64,000 nt of DNA from Sphagnum compactum (taxonomy: Eukaryota; Bryophyta; Sphagnopsida; Sphagnales), in assembly GCA_965153455.1 (NCBI GenBank), contig OZ234497.1:1860001-1924000 (forward strand). Direction: 5' to 3'. The position numbers and the translations under genes are program-made. The notes under the pieces are model-generated. The model was not told the origin of the DNA, made no database searches, and worked only from the letters and a program-made list of their open reading frames with translations. Below are positions 15,205 through 27,379 of this stretch, piece by piece. Each line of letters opens with the position of its first letter. Position 1 is the first letter of the stretch.

Positions 15205-15240
15205 TTCACCAGCCTTGTATCTTGCTGGCTACTCTATATA
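15205..15240 (-). promoter_or_regulatory. GGPPS core promoter with TATA box
   Basis: On the minus strand TATATAGAG lies at 15240-15232, about 165 nt upstream of the GGPPS ATG, a plausible distance for a plant TATA box with a 130-140 nt 5' UTR. The putative leader (about 15205-15071) is richer in G/C and contains CAG/CTG-rich stretches. The TATA box sits at the edge of a repeat-derived segment (15232-15430). No transcription data are available. Confidence 0.5.
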
Positions 15241-15430
15241 GCCAAAAAACTGTACTAAAATTTAAAAGGGCTAAAATCAAGTGCTGTTTAAGACTTTCAA
15301 TAACCAGAATTTGACCAAAATTTAAGAAAAATCTTCAAATTTCCATAGATGGTTCAAATATGTTAGCCAAAAAGATAGAAGGATGCTTTGAATTTTTCTT
15401 CTTTTGATTTTAGTTTGTAGCCAAATTTGG
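15232..15430 (-). repeat. Inverted copy of dispersed repeat A forming the GGPPS proximal promoter
   Basis: Read on the minus strand, this ~200-bp segment aligns almost end to end with 18453-18658 (+). Shared blocks include CCAAATTTGGCTACAA, CTTAAATTTTGGTCAAA, GCACTTGA, TTTTGGCTA and AGCCAGCAA. The gene's TATATAGAG aligns with AAATAAAG in the other copy. Weaker copies lie at 16.07-16.25 and 18.12-18.35 kb, so this is a dispersed repeat rather than a simple promoter duplication. Confidence 0.75.
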
Positions 15431-16074
15431 TTAAATCTTGTGTGTAGATGATCACCACTTTTACCTGCATCACAAAATTGACCCAAAGAAAACACTTAGA
15501 CTCTTGAGATCCTCAATTCTCCTATTGCAAATTGCAACTGCCCATGTACTAGCATTTGTGAAGTGCGTGAGCACAACCATATATGCAGTACCTAGTACAT
15601 GGGCACCTTCAACACATGTTTGTCCAACAATTAATTAAGTTTCAACATTCCATGGTTTGGTGTGTAGTCATAGAATAGGCGTGCCATTGCTCTGGTACAA
15701 CTCGAGCTTCATGTCTTTCACCAAGAGATGCAATGAGCACTGTAGAGGAAATGTGAGCATATATATAAGATAAGGAAGGAGAACCCAAAACCACCATTGT
15801 ACCCTATACCAAAGATCTAGACTCTAGACTCTACTATGCCCTCCTATCATCACTTGCTCTAATATGGAAAAATCAATTGTACTTTTGTTGTGACCTATTG
15901 ATGTCACCTAAAGCCATTCCTTCAGCACTTGTGTCATTTATTTTGAATAAAATTACTTATCTATTTATTAAACACTTAGCACATAAAGGTGCATATCACA
16001 AAGTAGGTTAAATTAAGTTAGTCTGACATGACACCCACTGTTAGGTGTTTTTTTCCTCAATTTTGTTGCTCAAA

Positions 16075-16250
16075 GTTGTGATCATCCATGAGATGGTTTA
16101 GCCAGATTTGACCATAAGAAAATATGAAAGTAAAAAAAAATCTAGTTGACTTCTATATTTTTGGCTACCTGCTGGAACTTAGGATAGAATCTGGAGATAT
16201 AGAAATTGGGCTAATAAAAAATCAATAAACAGTAAAATTTCACCAATTTG
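16075..16250 (+). repeat. Dispersed repeat A, diverged copy
   Basis: It shares with 18453-18658 the order TTTAGCCAGATTTG, ATATGAAAGTAAAA, CTATATTTTTGGCTACC, then a GAAC...AGAATCTG block. The 3' half of the repeat is poorly preserved. Same orientation as the 18.1 and 18.4 kb copies, opposite to the copy at the GGPPS promoter. Confidence 0.5.
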
Positions 16251-17620
16251 AAAAAAATAATCGCCATTTATTCAAATTGTGCCACAGAAAAACATTGCCA
16301 AGGCAGATGCCAAATTGCAAATTCACTTGTCTTTGAGAAATGTGTGTGTATGTGTGAGGGTTTTTTTTCCATTTTGTTTCGCAAATTCCTTTCTTTTCTT
16401 CTTCATTTGTACATTAAACAAGGGTTGTGTCACAATGTGACCTTGCCATTTACATTAAAAAGTATCTTAAGGCAACAGAAGAATTTGGAAACTGAATTTT
16501 TTCACCATGCAAAAATATAAGCTTCAAAAAATCCTCTAAAAGAAACCAAAATCCTTCAAGCTATTATATAACTCTATAACTAATCTCAAGTTTCAGCACA
16601 ATCCAAAATATCACCTTTCAAAAATCCTCAAATAAAAAGACACCTATTACCTAGGGGCCAAAATTCCTTAAGCTACTATACTCTATAATGAATCTAAACA
16701 CAATATCGTTGCCTTGGTAGGCAAGGCAAACAAAGGTTTGCCTACATTCGCTTTGACCCAAAGTCTAAGACCTCTGACATAATGCCGACAGTGACATGAT
16801 GCCGACATGAAGCCAGAAGCAACCTCGGACCTCTTTGAGCATCCCTGTCTTTTATTTATTTATTTGTTTTTCTTTCAGTAATTGTCTAGTCCTTTTTTAA
16901 ATGTGCTAAAAATGCTTGACTGTGTTCTTCTTCTTTTGCATATTGAACAAAGGGCCCATTTATGCTTTGATTCACCATTTGACATGTCTAACCCTAATTT
17001 TCCACCATCTCCCACTCACCCATTATTTGTACTACCTCTCACTCAAATAGTTTATGATAGATGATGAGACACTGGCGCATCACCTTAGCCTAGGGTCAGT
17101 TTCCACATTGACAAAACCAAGAATTCTTTTTTCAAAAAGTGAATTCGTTTTTTAATTTTGAAATTATTATTTTTTTCCATCATCTACTATGATATTGTGA
17201 TATGAGTAGTGAAATTATTCAGAATGTAGCCTATGACAATTACGATGATTTTCAACATGTCAACTTCATAATTTCACAAAATTTCATTTCACTATTTTGA
17301 GGATTATTTATTGACGAAACTGACTTTAGGGTAAGGTATTTGTCTAAGGAATTTCTGACTCTGGTGCGATGAGCATTGAAACCCTTTTGCCATAATTTGA
17401 ACAAATAAATTTGGATTCGATAGTGGGTGAGTGGAACACATTCAAACATAACCTAACATGATGCTACACAAAGACATTCACGAAATCCTAACATCAGCAA
17501 CCATGTTTTTAGTCGAGTACTACCATATTACCTTTAATTTGCTGGTTCTGTAGCAAGATGCCTAATAATTAATTATTATTTTCAAATTATGTTTGACAGT
17601 AAAAATAGTAATAATTTTAC

Positions 17621-17669
17621 AATTTGACATTATACTAAATAATGAAGCTATTTAGTATAATGTCAAATT
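17621..17669. repeat. Perfect 21-bp inverted repeat with 7-nt loop
   Basis: Arm 17621-17641 (AATTTGACAT...TAAATA) is the exact reverse complement of 17649-17669, with ATGAAGC as the loop. Flanks do not pair further. It is short for a plant microRNA precursor but is long and exact for A/T-rich DNA. It could be a small foldback element. Confidence 0.9.
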
Positions 17670-17805
17670 ATAATGTGCTTGGGAGATTCATTCAGATTTT
17701 GGCATAGCATGCACTTTTTTTTCAGAAATTTGACAATTCTCCAATGTTATTAACTTGTGCCGAATCAACCTAGTCTCTATGTACAAGGTACTAAAGGTTG
17801 CTTAA

Positions 17806-17928
17806 CTTTCTTCTTCATATTGCACACGGAACGAAGGGCCTACGAAATCTCCATTGTCAAATCTTACTTTCTTCTTCATATTTCATACCCAACAAAGGGC
17901 CCATGAAATCTCCATTCTCAAATCTTAG
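17806..17928 (+). repeat. 61-bp tandem duplication
   Basis: Two copies, 17806-17866 and 17867-17928, share CTTTCTTCTTCATAT, the A-A-(C/G)-(A/G)AAGGGCC core and GAAATCTCCATT.TCAAATC. A more distant relative (TTCTTCTTTTGCATATTGAA, then CAAAGGGCCCAT) lies near 16928. Confidence 0.75.
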
Positions 17929-18114
17929 TTGAGCAAGCCATGCTCAATATTGAGTAATTGATGATTTGCATTTTTTGGGTCATGCGACTAACAACATGCT
18001 TACTAATCTAGTTCTAAATTATTATTTGCACTCTTTGTTAAAGTGTAATTGACTTCATCCATTTCTCGCCCCAAGGCCACCAACTCACCATCAGGGATCT
18101 TTTTTCATGTTTGT

Positions 18115-18350
18115 GACATAGCTGAACTGGTAATTGTCCATAATTCAGTTTAGCCAAATCTGGCTATAAATAGGATATGAAAGTAAAAAAGTTTGAGATT
18201 CCTTCACATTTAAGGCTACATGCTAGAACCCAACAGAGAAATCTGGCTACATATATGTATATATACATTATATATCTTTTAAACTGTCGAAATTGGTGAC
18301 TAGAAAACTAAGAAAACTTTTTTTTGTCCAATTTGAATAGTTTTAGCCAA
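18115..18350 (+). repeat. Dispersed repeat A, diverged copy with TA-rich insertion
   Basis: It begins GTTTAGCCAAATCTGGCTA and carries ATATGAAAGTAAAA, AAGGCTACATGCTAGAACCC and GAAATCTGGCTA in repeat order. A TATATATGTATATATACAT tract interrupts it. It ends in AGAAAACTTTTTTTTGTCCAATTTGAATAG-like sequence related to the CTTAAATTTTGGTCAAA block of the other copies. Confidence 0.45.
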
Positions 18351-18449
18351 CTTGCTAAATTATGCCAGATTAGGAAAGGCTTTTCACCATAAGAGAGTGT
18401 TTTTGGTCAATTTTGTGATGTAGCCAAAGTGGCAACGATCCATAGGAAG

Positions 18450-18670
18450 ATGTAGCCAAATTTGGCTACAAGCTAAATGTGAAAGTAAAATTTTAAAACA
18501 TCTTTCTATATTTCTGGCTACCCACTTGAACCACGAATAGAAAAATCTGACAATTTTTCTTAAATTTTGGTCAAATTCTGACTATTGAAAATCTGAAAAA
18601 GCACTTGACTTTAGCACTTTTATTTTTTAATATAACCTTTTGGCTAAATAAAGCCAGCAAAAAACAAAAG
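18450..18670 (+). repeat. Dispersed repeat A, best-preserved copy
   Basis: This copy aligns along about 205 bp with the inverted GGPPS promoter segment at 15232-15430, roughly three of four bases matching by eye. It ends TTTTGGCTAAATAAAGCCAGC, the counterpart of the gene's TATA region. No GGPPS coding similarity follows it, so it is not a whole-gene duplicate. Confidence 0.7.
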
Positions 18671-18699
18671 GTTGACCATACAAGCCTGTTAACACTTTT

Positions 18700-19460
18700 T
18701 AAAGTGTGCTTAGACTTCATCTATTTTTCCTGGTAAGTTCTGGTAAGGTGCAAGGTGCATAACAGTTTGTTAGGGTGTGCTTGGACATCAGCAACTACCC
18801 ACTTATGGTCATAACTTATAAAGTCAAGCTACTAATCAACAACTTTACAGTGTGCATGGATGTCATATATCTCTGACAATGGTTATAACCTATTAGGTCA
18901 AGCTACTAATCAATACTGTTTCACTGTGTGCTTCAAGGTTACCTATTTCTCACAATCATCATAAGGTCAAGATACAAATTAACATTTTTTTCAAGCGTGC
19001 TTGGATGTCATCAATTTCTCAAATTGGGCATAAGGTCAAGCTACAAATTAACTGTTTTTAGAGTGTGCTTGGACGTCATCTATTTCTCAAATCCGTCATA
19101 AGGTCAAGCTACAAATTAACACTTTTTGCAAGCATGATTGGATGTCATCTATTTCTCAAATTGATTCGTAAGGTCAAGCGATAAATTAACACCACTTTTT
19201 TCAAGCATGCTGGGACGTCATCTATTTCTCAAATCAGTCATATATGGTCAAACTACTAATTATGTTTTTTTTTGCCAGTGGGTGGATGTCATCTGTTGCA
19301 CCTGACAAGGTCACCAACAACCATAAGATCCAATGGTCTTAACATTTTGTTGAGTTGTGCATCTAGGTATCTCTCACTACACAGTCACTGGTGACGATAA
19401 GGTCCAAGCTATGTGACACTTTTTACACATGTTCTTGGATGTCAGCTCTTTATCAAAATA
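18700..19460 (+). repeat. Degenerate ~65-75-bp minisatellite
   Basis: Ten or so units anchored on a GTG(C/T)TTGGA(C/T)GTCATC-like motif at about 18705, 18776, 18850, 18925, 18996, 19064, 19132, 19204, 19277 and 19431. Units also share TATTTCTCAAAT, ATAAGGTCAAGCTA and CAAATTAAC. The middle units (18.98-19.25 kb) are best preserved. No reading frame runs through the array. Confidence 0.7.
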
Positions 19461-19659
19461 AGGTAGAGGGAAAGTTGGTCTTTGGAGGGGATTATGTTCT
19501 GTCAGTGTGATTAGTAATAATTAGTTGAGAGGAACAGGTCAAGATCTTTTCTTTCTTTTGGTGATGGACCTCATTCAGTGGCTCACCAAACAAGAACTAA
19601 CTCACTAAAAGAGACTGCTCAAAATAGGGCCTGTCCACATGGCCTTGTGTGTGACTATC

Positions 19660-20750
19660 ATTTGTCACTCCCAAAATAGATGTAATGTAGTCTTCTCTTT
19701 TGGGCTACCTATATAGTTTAAAAGCCCAGAACTTTGGGCAAAACATGTGGGATAAAGTGTGCTGCCACTTGGGAACTTATTGGGAACTTTGAGAACATAA
19801 TAAATAATCATTGGGCACTCCCCCCCCCCACCTTTTGCCTTGAAAGAAAGAAAACTAGGCCTCTTAAATGCATGTTGTCTCATCCCATTGGTTGAGAAGG
19901 ATTTCTCTTGTCAATTGTATTGGTCACCATTTTTGGCCTAGGCTAATGGCAAGGCCATAAATTGTGAGGATTTACATATATGTTATCGATCATAGGTTAA
20001 AAGAGTAGAACTTAGGGCAAAGGATATGGGATGAAGTGAAGAGCTACTGGGAAGATGTTGAGAACCTATTGGGAACACATTGGGAACAACAAAAATCCAA
20101 CACCCTCACCCTGCCCCAGCTGAAAAAAAAATCTGGGCACCTGGATGCATGCTGCCTCACCTCATTGCCTGCAACAAAAAAGTTTGTTGCTTCCCTCTAC
20201 TCTTTGCCATTTTTTGCCTAGGCTAATGGCAAGCAACCTTGACTCTTCCCTCCTTATAAATAGGGGGAACTTATTCATGCTTCTATAAATTGGTGAGAGG
20301 ATGCACCCATATTGAAGCCCCCACCCCAAGGAGACCCATTTGATTGGCCCACCATCAATATTTTTGGAACATGGGGCACTCCCAAACATAGAAGCGTGCT
20401 GCCCTCACCAAAATAGAAGCATGCTTTTGTCATGCCTCACTTTTGCCCCTTCCCGCCCCCCCAAACAAGTTATATACATGGGAGTTGAAACATGCCCAAA
20501 TAATATGGGATAAGAAATGAAATGCTATTGGGAACGTCTTAGGGAACACATTGGGAACTTGGGGAACCCTTTGAGACCTGATGGGACCACCTTGGAACTT
20601 AATGGAAACACATTGAGAACAAACAAAAGAACAAAATACACCCCCGGCCCGCCCCCCAAAAAACAAAAACGCCCCTGAGCCTCCTCATTTGCTGCATGAA
20701 ATTTCTATTTCCAAAACAGTTTGTCGCCATTTTCAACCTGGACTAATTCC
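19660..20750 (+). repeat. Tandem array of ~250-300-bp units related to the first Helitron interior
   Basis: About four degenerate units, each with an AAAAG...AGAACTT.GGGC-like start, one or more (A/T)TTGGGAAC repeats and a C-rich CCCCACC/CCCGCCC stretch. They end near GCATG.TG.CTCA or GCTGCATGAAATTTCTAT and often carry GGCCTAGGCTAATGGCAAG (about 19935 and 20217). The last unit shares GGGAACACATTGGGAAC and GCTGCATGAAATTTCTATT with 4290-4435 inside the Helitron-like element. Confidence 0.6.
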
Positions 20751-23541
20751 CCCAGTATAAGTTGGGGGTACTTATTGGCCTGGACAGGTGATTAGCCGTG
20801 GGGATCACATTGCACCTCACTTTAGTGCACTCTTCCAGTCTAGTTGGGTCTCATCTTTCTTGTAGCCAAAACACTCAACAAAAGACTAAGCTAAGCCACT
20901 TGATTGCTATAACTGGGCAACAATTTTGATAAGGTACATGTAAGATGATAAATGTGCAACATTTGATACATGTAACATGATAATATGCAACATAAACTAC
21001 ACATAAATTTGATAATATGCAAGCTATTGTAAATAGTGGGAAGGAAACACTTTAAGAAGGGTAGTTGGGGAAATTGATGGGTATGGTCTAAATCAGTGCT
21101 ATGGAATTTTAGCATATCAAGGTAGAAATGCAAAATTCAATTTAGACATTAAGCTGTGTTGTTTGAGAAATTATGCATTTTTTCCATATGAGATACTAGT
21201 TTCAATGTGTGGATGAGCATATTGAAGTATTAGCAACAAGCCTAATAACGCATTAATCACACCTAGTGTTAGGCTTTGAGTGATAAAAATAGGTTGACAT
21301 GAGGTTAACTTTTAAAACTTGACAAATGGCATCTCAACGTTAACCCTACCACTAACATGTCAAACCACTATTGTCAACAATTCACCAAAGAGTTAATGTC
21401 ACACAAAGAGAAGGATGCTAAAACATTTTCGTTACTACGGATTCACATCATGCAGTAAAATAACCTTCATTTTTACTTTCTTATTTTGTAAACTCACATG
21501 GTTGCCTCTCCAGTGTAGCTTTGTGTTATTTTATCTCATTACAAATCTATTATTCAGTTCATCTCACAGCCCTTGTAGATTTACTTATGTTTTTAAAAAC
21601 AAATTCACATGCATCTTTATGTTTCTTGCAAGATTGCTTTTGATGAATTAGTTTAAATGTTCATATGGGATAGCAATCTTGTAAACATTTATAAAAAGGT
21701 GTGAATTTTCTATAATCTCATACACAATCCCTGAATTTCTTATTTCCATAATTTTCATTGATTGTTAATTAAAATTGTATGTGGGTGTTCATCAAATTTA
21801 ACTGTAGATTGAAGGACACTTGCTAAAGCATGCAAATAAATGTAGAGATTTAAAGGAGAACTGCATGTAGGAGGAGACTTGTTGATTTAATATTCAATGG
21901 GATATGTAGATGTATAGCTTTCAAGAACCATAAGTACATTGATAGTTTAATTGTTAAATATGAAAGAATGAGGCATTGAAGAATATTTCAATTGTTATTC
22001 AATGGTCCTAACCACAAAAGATATCACAACCAAAGAATCCCCAATGTGCATAAGAACTAGGACAAAATATAGCAAAACAAGCCTAACCTAATTCCACATG
22101 ACAAAATAATTTTAAATATGACCATGAAGTATGCAAGAAAAATATCTTGGGTGAAATTAGAGTATACTATCCATATAATGTTGTCACATGCCACTTTTTG
22201 CAACATTCTGGGATTTGCTGACCATATGACTAAATAAAAGGGATTAAGATGAAAAATGATTTAAGCTACAGTTGTTTATATCATATGATCACATTGTATA
22301 AGTTTCATGAATATTTTTTGAATTGTCATAACATAATGAACTTATAAAATATTATCAAAAGCCTTGTTACAATCCATATTCAATGAATATAGACTAAATG
22401 CACTTGGATGCAATCACCCTAATAGGAGTCACAACAAATGTAACTAGTGTTTTGTTTTTCACGTTTAAAAGTGATAATTTAATTTAGTGTTGAAAGTATA
22501 AGATTTTTTTATATTGTAAGGTTCATAATATATCATTGGAACATGTAAATAAATTTGAAAAATATTCATTGAATAATAAGCTCTCAAAAACATTCATTAA
22601 ACATTCTAACGTATGTTTTTTAACACTAGGGTGCAAATTGTTTAAGGTGTACCAAAATCTTGTCACAACATCACCCTTTTTTGTCTTTTTTACCTAGTAT
22701 TTTTAACCATGTAAAGACACATTTATGGATGATTACAATGTAATCTAAAATTGTAATAGTTTAAAATATAAATTTTTGACAACTTTTAAATCATTATTTT
22801 TTATGGGGATCAAAATATAAGGTAAAAAAGAACTGCAGTAAAGATCAGGCCCTTTTCATCTTGTGTGGTACACCTTAAAGGATTTTCATCCACTAAAAAG
22901 ACTTATAAATAAACTTCAAAACTTTTGAAAATTACATATATTTTGAAATCTTTTACATAAGCCTTGACATAATAATATAAAAAAGTATTAAAATTTTTGA
23001 AGAGTTTTTTACAAATATTTTAAAAAATATTCCTCCAAAAATAGTCCCAAAAGCAGGTGGGTGCGGCTCATGTTATCTTGTTTTCACCCATTTTCATGTA
23101 ATGCCTTTTAATGAATAAAAGACTCAATGATAATATGATGTGATGACATTATACCAAGGGAGAATTTTGGAAGGATTTTGATGATCAAATTAGTTTTTCT
23201 ACTTTAAATTATGGGTTTTTTTTATTCAATAATTTAGATGTTCATTTGTCAAATTGAAAATTTCTATAAGATAAATTACAGTAGGAAATTTTTTATGATG
23301 AATGTCCAATGAAAATTTGCTAAATGACTTATGTGAATCAAGGTATAATATTTTCATAATGTTAATTTTTCTCTACTATGGATTCTAGATGTGCCTAAAA
23401 TTGTTACACCTTAGTGTGTTTTCACCCTTCTAATAAAATTTTATTAAAAATATAAACCGATAAGAACAAGGGTAAAGGTTGTATTTCAACTTGGTGTTTA
23501 ACATACGTAAAATAATTTCTAAAGGGCACATTTATTTATAT
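20751..23541. other. Intergenic, no supported feature
   Basis: A/T-rich non-coding DNA between the 20-kb tandem array and the CACTA element. Only short chance frames are present. Confidence 0.6.
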
Positions 23542-24647
23542 TCACAATAGTAGAAAACCACCATTTTTCAACCACAATATCTTCTACTATAGGTCATTTT
23601 CAACTACATCTCAACTGTAATTTTTCTATTATTTAATTAAATAATTTGGTCCTACCAAACAAGTTGAAACGTCATTATTCTGGTAGATAGTCAAACCTAA
23701 GTTTCAACTAAAGGGATAATCACATAATATTCCTGGTATCCACAAGTGTTACAATTGAGTTATGATTGAAATTTCAACTGGGAAAATGACGAGATCCCAA
23801 GACGAATCCCATGTCCAACTACTTTGGTTAGTCACAAACATAGGCATGGATGCTAAATGTCAATTATATGGATGAAATGTAATTTCAGACTAATATATTA
23901 GTTGCAATGTTGTCACAATTATCTTTCAATTATATGGACTATTTGTAAATATAATAGGTCATACCTATATTAGGTACCTATTAATTACTAATAAATAGAT
24001 ACCTACCTAGTTACTTACCTAATTAATAATTAAGTACTTAATTAATGTGTACTTAGAACATTAAGTAGTTAGGTCGTTAATAGGTAATTAATATGTAGCT
24101 ATTAACTAAGTAGGTTTAACTTTTAATTAGTTAATAGGTACCTACTTACTAGCTATATATATATATATATATATATGTTATTATCTCTCACCTGCATTAA
24201 TATAACATAGGTCTATATTATTATTATGTATAATTATGAGTCATTATCAATATTAATAATATTATCAACCATTTTTCACTAATAAAATTATATTTTATAG
24301 TTAAAATTATTTCATATAAAAAATATTCAATTATAAATATGATTTATATTAGCATTTATGTATATTAATATTATAATTTATTGTATGTATTATATTTTTA
24401 TGTATTAATTTTTATAAATAAATAATATTATTATGCACAATATTAATTACCATATTTACCATTAATGTCTAGCAAACTTATGTATTATTTTACATGATTA
24501 CCACCATCAATTGTATGATTAACTATAAATACCAAGTTAAATTTTAATAAAATAAATAATGAATTTTAATAATGTTATTTGAAAATTTTAATTAATAAAA
24601 TTATAGCTAATATCCACCAAGATAAAATATAATATCAATATTAGTAA

Positions 24648-24649
24648 TA

Positions 24650-24681
<32 letters not shown>
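24648..24681. repeat. (TTA)n microsatellite
   Basis: About eleven ATT/TTA units, inside the CACTA element. A (TA)n run of about ten units lies nearby at about 24155-24176. Confidence 0.9.
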
Positions 24682-24682
<1 letters not shown>

Positions 24683-24966
24683 AATATTTAATAATGATGA
24701 TAATATATATTTTTATTGTTAGATATTTCTTTGTTTAATATTTAGTATAGCTAGTAGTTGGATTATGTTAGTATAACATAAGTAATGGATAGGGTAGACA
24801 TGCCTATCACCAAACTTTTACCATAATTTTGAAGTTTCTGTCTTTTTGGAAAACATTTCATGACCACAAGTGAACCAAGTGAAAGTTTACAATATTTCTT
24901 AAAACTCCATAAACAAAAAAACAAAAAGAGGATGAGCTTATTCAAAGAGAAAAAAAATAATGTTTA

Positions 24967-25487
24967 GACCCCCTTACTTTCAAAGTTCATATCTTCCTCA
25001 TTTCTTGTTTGTTTTGAACAATTTAAAAAGGTATGGAAATGCCATTTGAAGTTTTACAAAACCTTTTTGAAATGCAAAGACAATAAAGTGATGTCCAAAG
25101 ATTTTAAGCTCCAAAACTCAAACTGGTCATATGTGCTAGCCACATCATGCCCATGACCCCCTTCACTTGGAAAAGGCATATCTTACTCATTCCTTCATCA
25201 ATTTAAGCGATTTTTTTTTGCATTGGATGCACCATTTGAAGCTTTACAAACCTTTTTGAAAGCCAAAGACAATAGATTAATGTCCAAGGATCTTAAGCTT
25301 TAGAATGCAAACTGGTCATATGTGCCAACCCACATCATGCCCGTGACCCCCTTCATTTGGAAAAGGCATATCTTGTTCATTCCTTCATTGATTTGAACAA
25401 TTTTTGTTGTGTAAGATGCGCAAATGAAGGGCTACAAAATGTTTTTGAGCTCCAAAAGCAACAAAGCAATGTACAAAGATTTATAAA
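24967..25487 (+). repeat. Three tandem copies of a ~190-bp unit inside the CACTA element
   Basis: Units start GACCCCCTT at 24967, 25155 and 25345 (spacing 188 and 190). Each has CATATCTT.CTCATT, CCATTTGAAG, TTTACAAA, CAAAGACAATA and GTCCAA.GAT.TTAAGCT. The third is truncated at about 25487. CATATGTGC(T/C)A ends units one and two. Confidence 0.75.
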
Positions 25488-27379
25488 AAAAGTTTCTTGA
25501 GATATCAACATGTTTATCCTAGTAGTTGCAATGATCTAGATTAATGTTACTTATCAACAATATTTAATTTTCAAATAGTTGATCATTGCCATGTGTTACA
25601 GTCTCCTTAATCCATGTGTCAAAATATCCTCCCTTCTTAAATTGAATGATTCATATAAATTTTATTTTTATTTTACTATTGAAATACAAAATTGATGACA
25701 TCATGAAATGTCACTGGATGAAGTTCATCCACCCTATTGTTCAAGTTGAAAATGATTTTTATTATAACAGTCGATGTCATTCACAACTAAAATGGTGTGA
25801 AATGGCAATTGATGTGGTGTTGACATGTGGTTGACGTTTTCAACTAAAATGTTATTTTCAAGTTGTACTTGTCAACTGCCATGGTTTTCAGTTGCAAATA
25901 ATAGATTTCAATTGCAAATAATGTTTTCCAACTAAATTTGTGGTTTTCAACTAAAAAGTATAATTGAAAAGGAGTTGGAAAAAGGGGGTTTTCTACTAAT
26001 GTCAATTGGACATCTAATTCAAAACAATTTCCATACAAGCTTCCATATGGCCCACCATCAAAGGCCTCTTCTTGAATACCTTTTAAACTAATGTTATGAA
26101 TTAAAAGTGATTACTAATGAATGGTTTTATCCATTGGATAAAAATGGACAATGATGGATGAACTTCACCCGTGAATGATGATCTAAATTAAAATGATGCA
26201 TCTTGTTTTCTAAATTTGACTTAAAACAATAAAATGTTTATGTCATCAAGGCTACCTCCAAGGATGTCTTTTGGGTGTCCAAGATTATTTGGATAATTAA
26301 ATTAATGTGTGAGAATTTGGGGGGATATTGATTATTCAATATTTTAACTATTTAAAAATTATATGAAAATTATATTTAACTATTTGTCAACCCCAAACTT
26401 TGTGAGCATGCCCAAGGGGGACACTAGTTTTTAAAAGTAGAAAATACGTGAGTAAAAATATAAGGTACATTTTATTTAAATAATCAAGGGTGTATGCATT
26501 CTAAAGTGGCTCATTTTGGTGGATGTTCCACCTCCTAAAAGTCTATACGGTAATGTTACAATGGCAGTCCATTTTAATATCATTAATTTAGTGGGGAATT
26601 ACATGGTGGTTAATGAACTAAAAAACCCCATATGAAAATAAGCCATTCTAATTTTATTTTTTAATGTACATCTTTAAAAAATAAAAATTGAAAATCCACC
26701 AAAAAATGATTATGATATGGACTTATGAAAATATGGCTCAATTTAAACCATTCAAAAGTTCATAACTTTTTTTTGGTTAATTTTTTTCTAGCAATTTTTT
26801 TGCAAATATGTTCATTTTTTCACAAATCAAGAATTTTATTTTAAATTTCGAACGAGTCCTTATAATATATCCCAAATAAAATTAATACACAAAAATGTAT
26901 GTACATATAAACACAAGCAGTAAACCAGTTTATTGTTTTCAACTTCAAAAGTCCATTATTATATATTCAGTGTATATATGTTGTAAGTTTTTTAACAAAT
27001 GTCTTCTTCTTCAAGTTGACAATCTAAATCTAACCAAAAATTTGGAAAATTATTGTTTTTATGCCATGTTAATAGCATGTAAATGCATGACACTCTGCAA
27101 AAAATTAGATTGCGATGCAAACAGTGAGCCACCCTACCTTGCAACCACCTTCAATTTAATTGTAATATAGGGTATGTAATAATCTATAATAATGGATGAT
27201 AATTAATATAGGGTGGCTTTAATATGTATATATTTAAAAATTAAACAAATATAGGGTGATAAAAAATAAGTTGGACAATTATTTAATACCCCCTAAAAAA
27301 TGGCCGTTTGACGCAATAGATCCCAAACTTTACACTAAGTGTCCCCTTTAGGTGAGCATGCCATGTGTTATTTAACTAT

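Larger units (their letters stand above)
23545..26001. mobile_element. CACTA (En/Spm)-type non-autonomous transposon
   Basis: The left end reads CAATAGTAGAAAACCACC and the right end, reverse-complemented, CATTAGTAGAAAACCCCC, each one base from CACTAGTAGAAAA. TCA flanks both ends (23542-23544 and 26002-26004), the 3-bp target duplication expected. The element is 2457 bp. Subterminal DNA is full of short CAACTA/TAGTTG motifs, as in this superfamily. I see no transposase frame. The interior holds an A/T-rich ACCTA stretch, (TA)n and (TTA)n microsatellites and a 190-bp tandem repeat. Confidence 0.7.

Noticed and set aside
18700-19460. CRISPR-like array
   Set aside because: Units are degenerate and contiguous without unique spacers, in a plant nuclear context.
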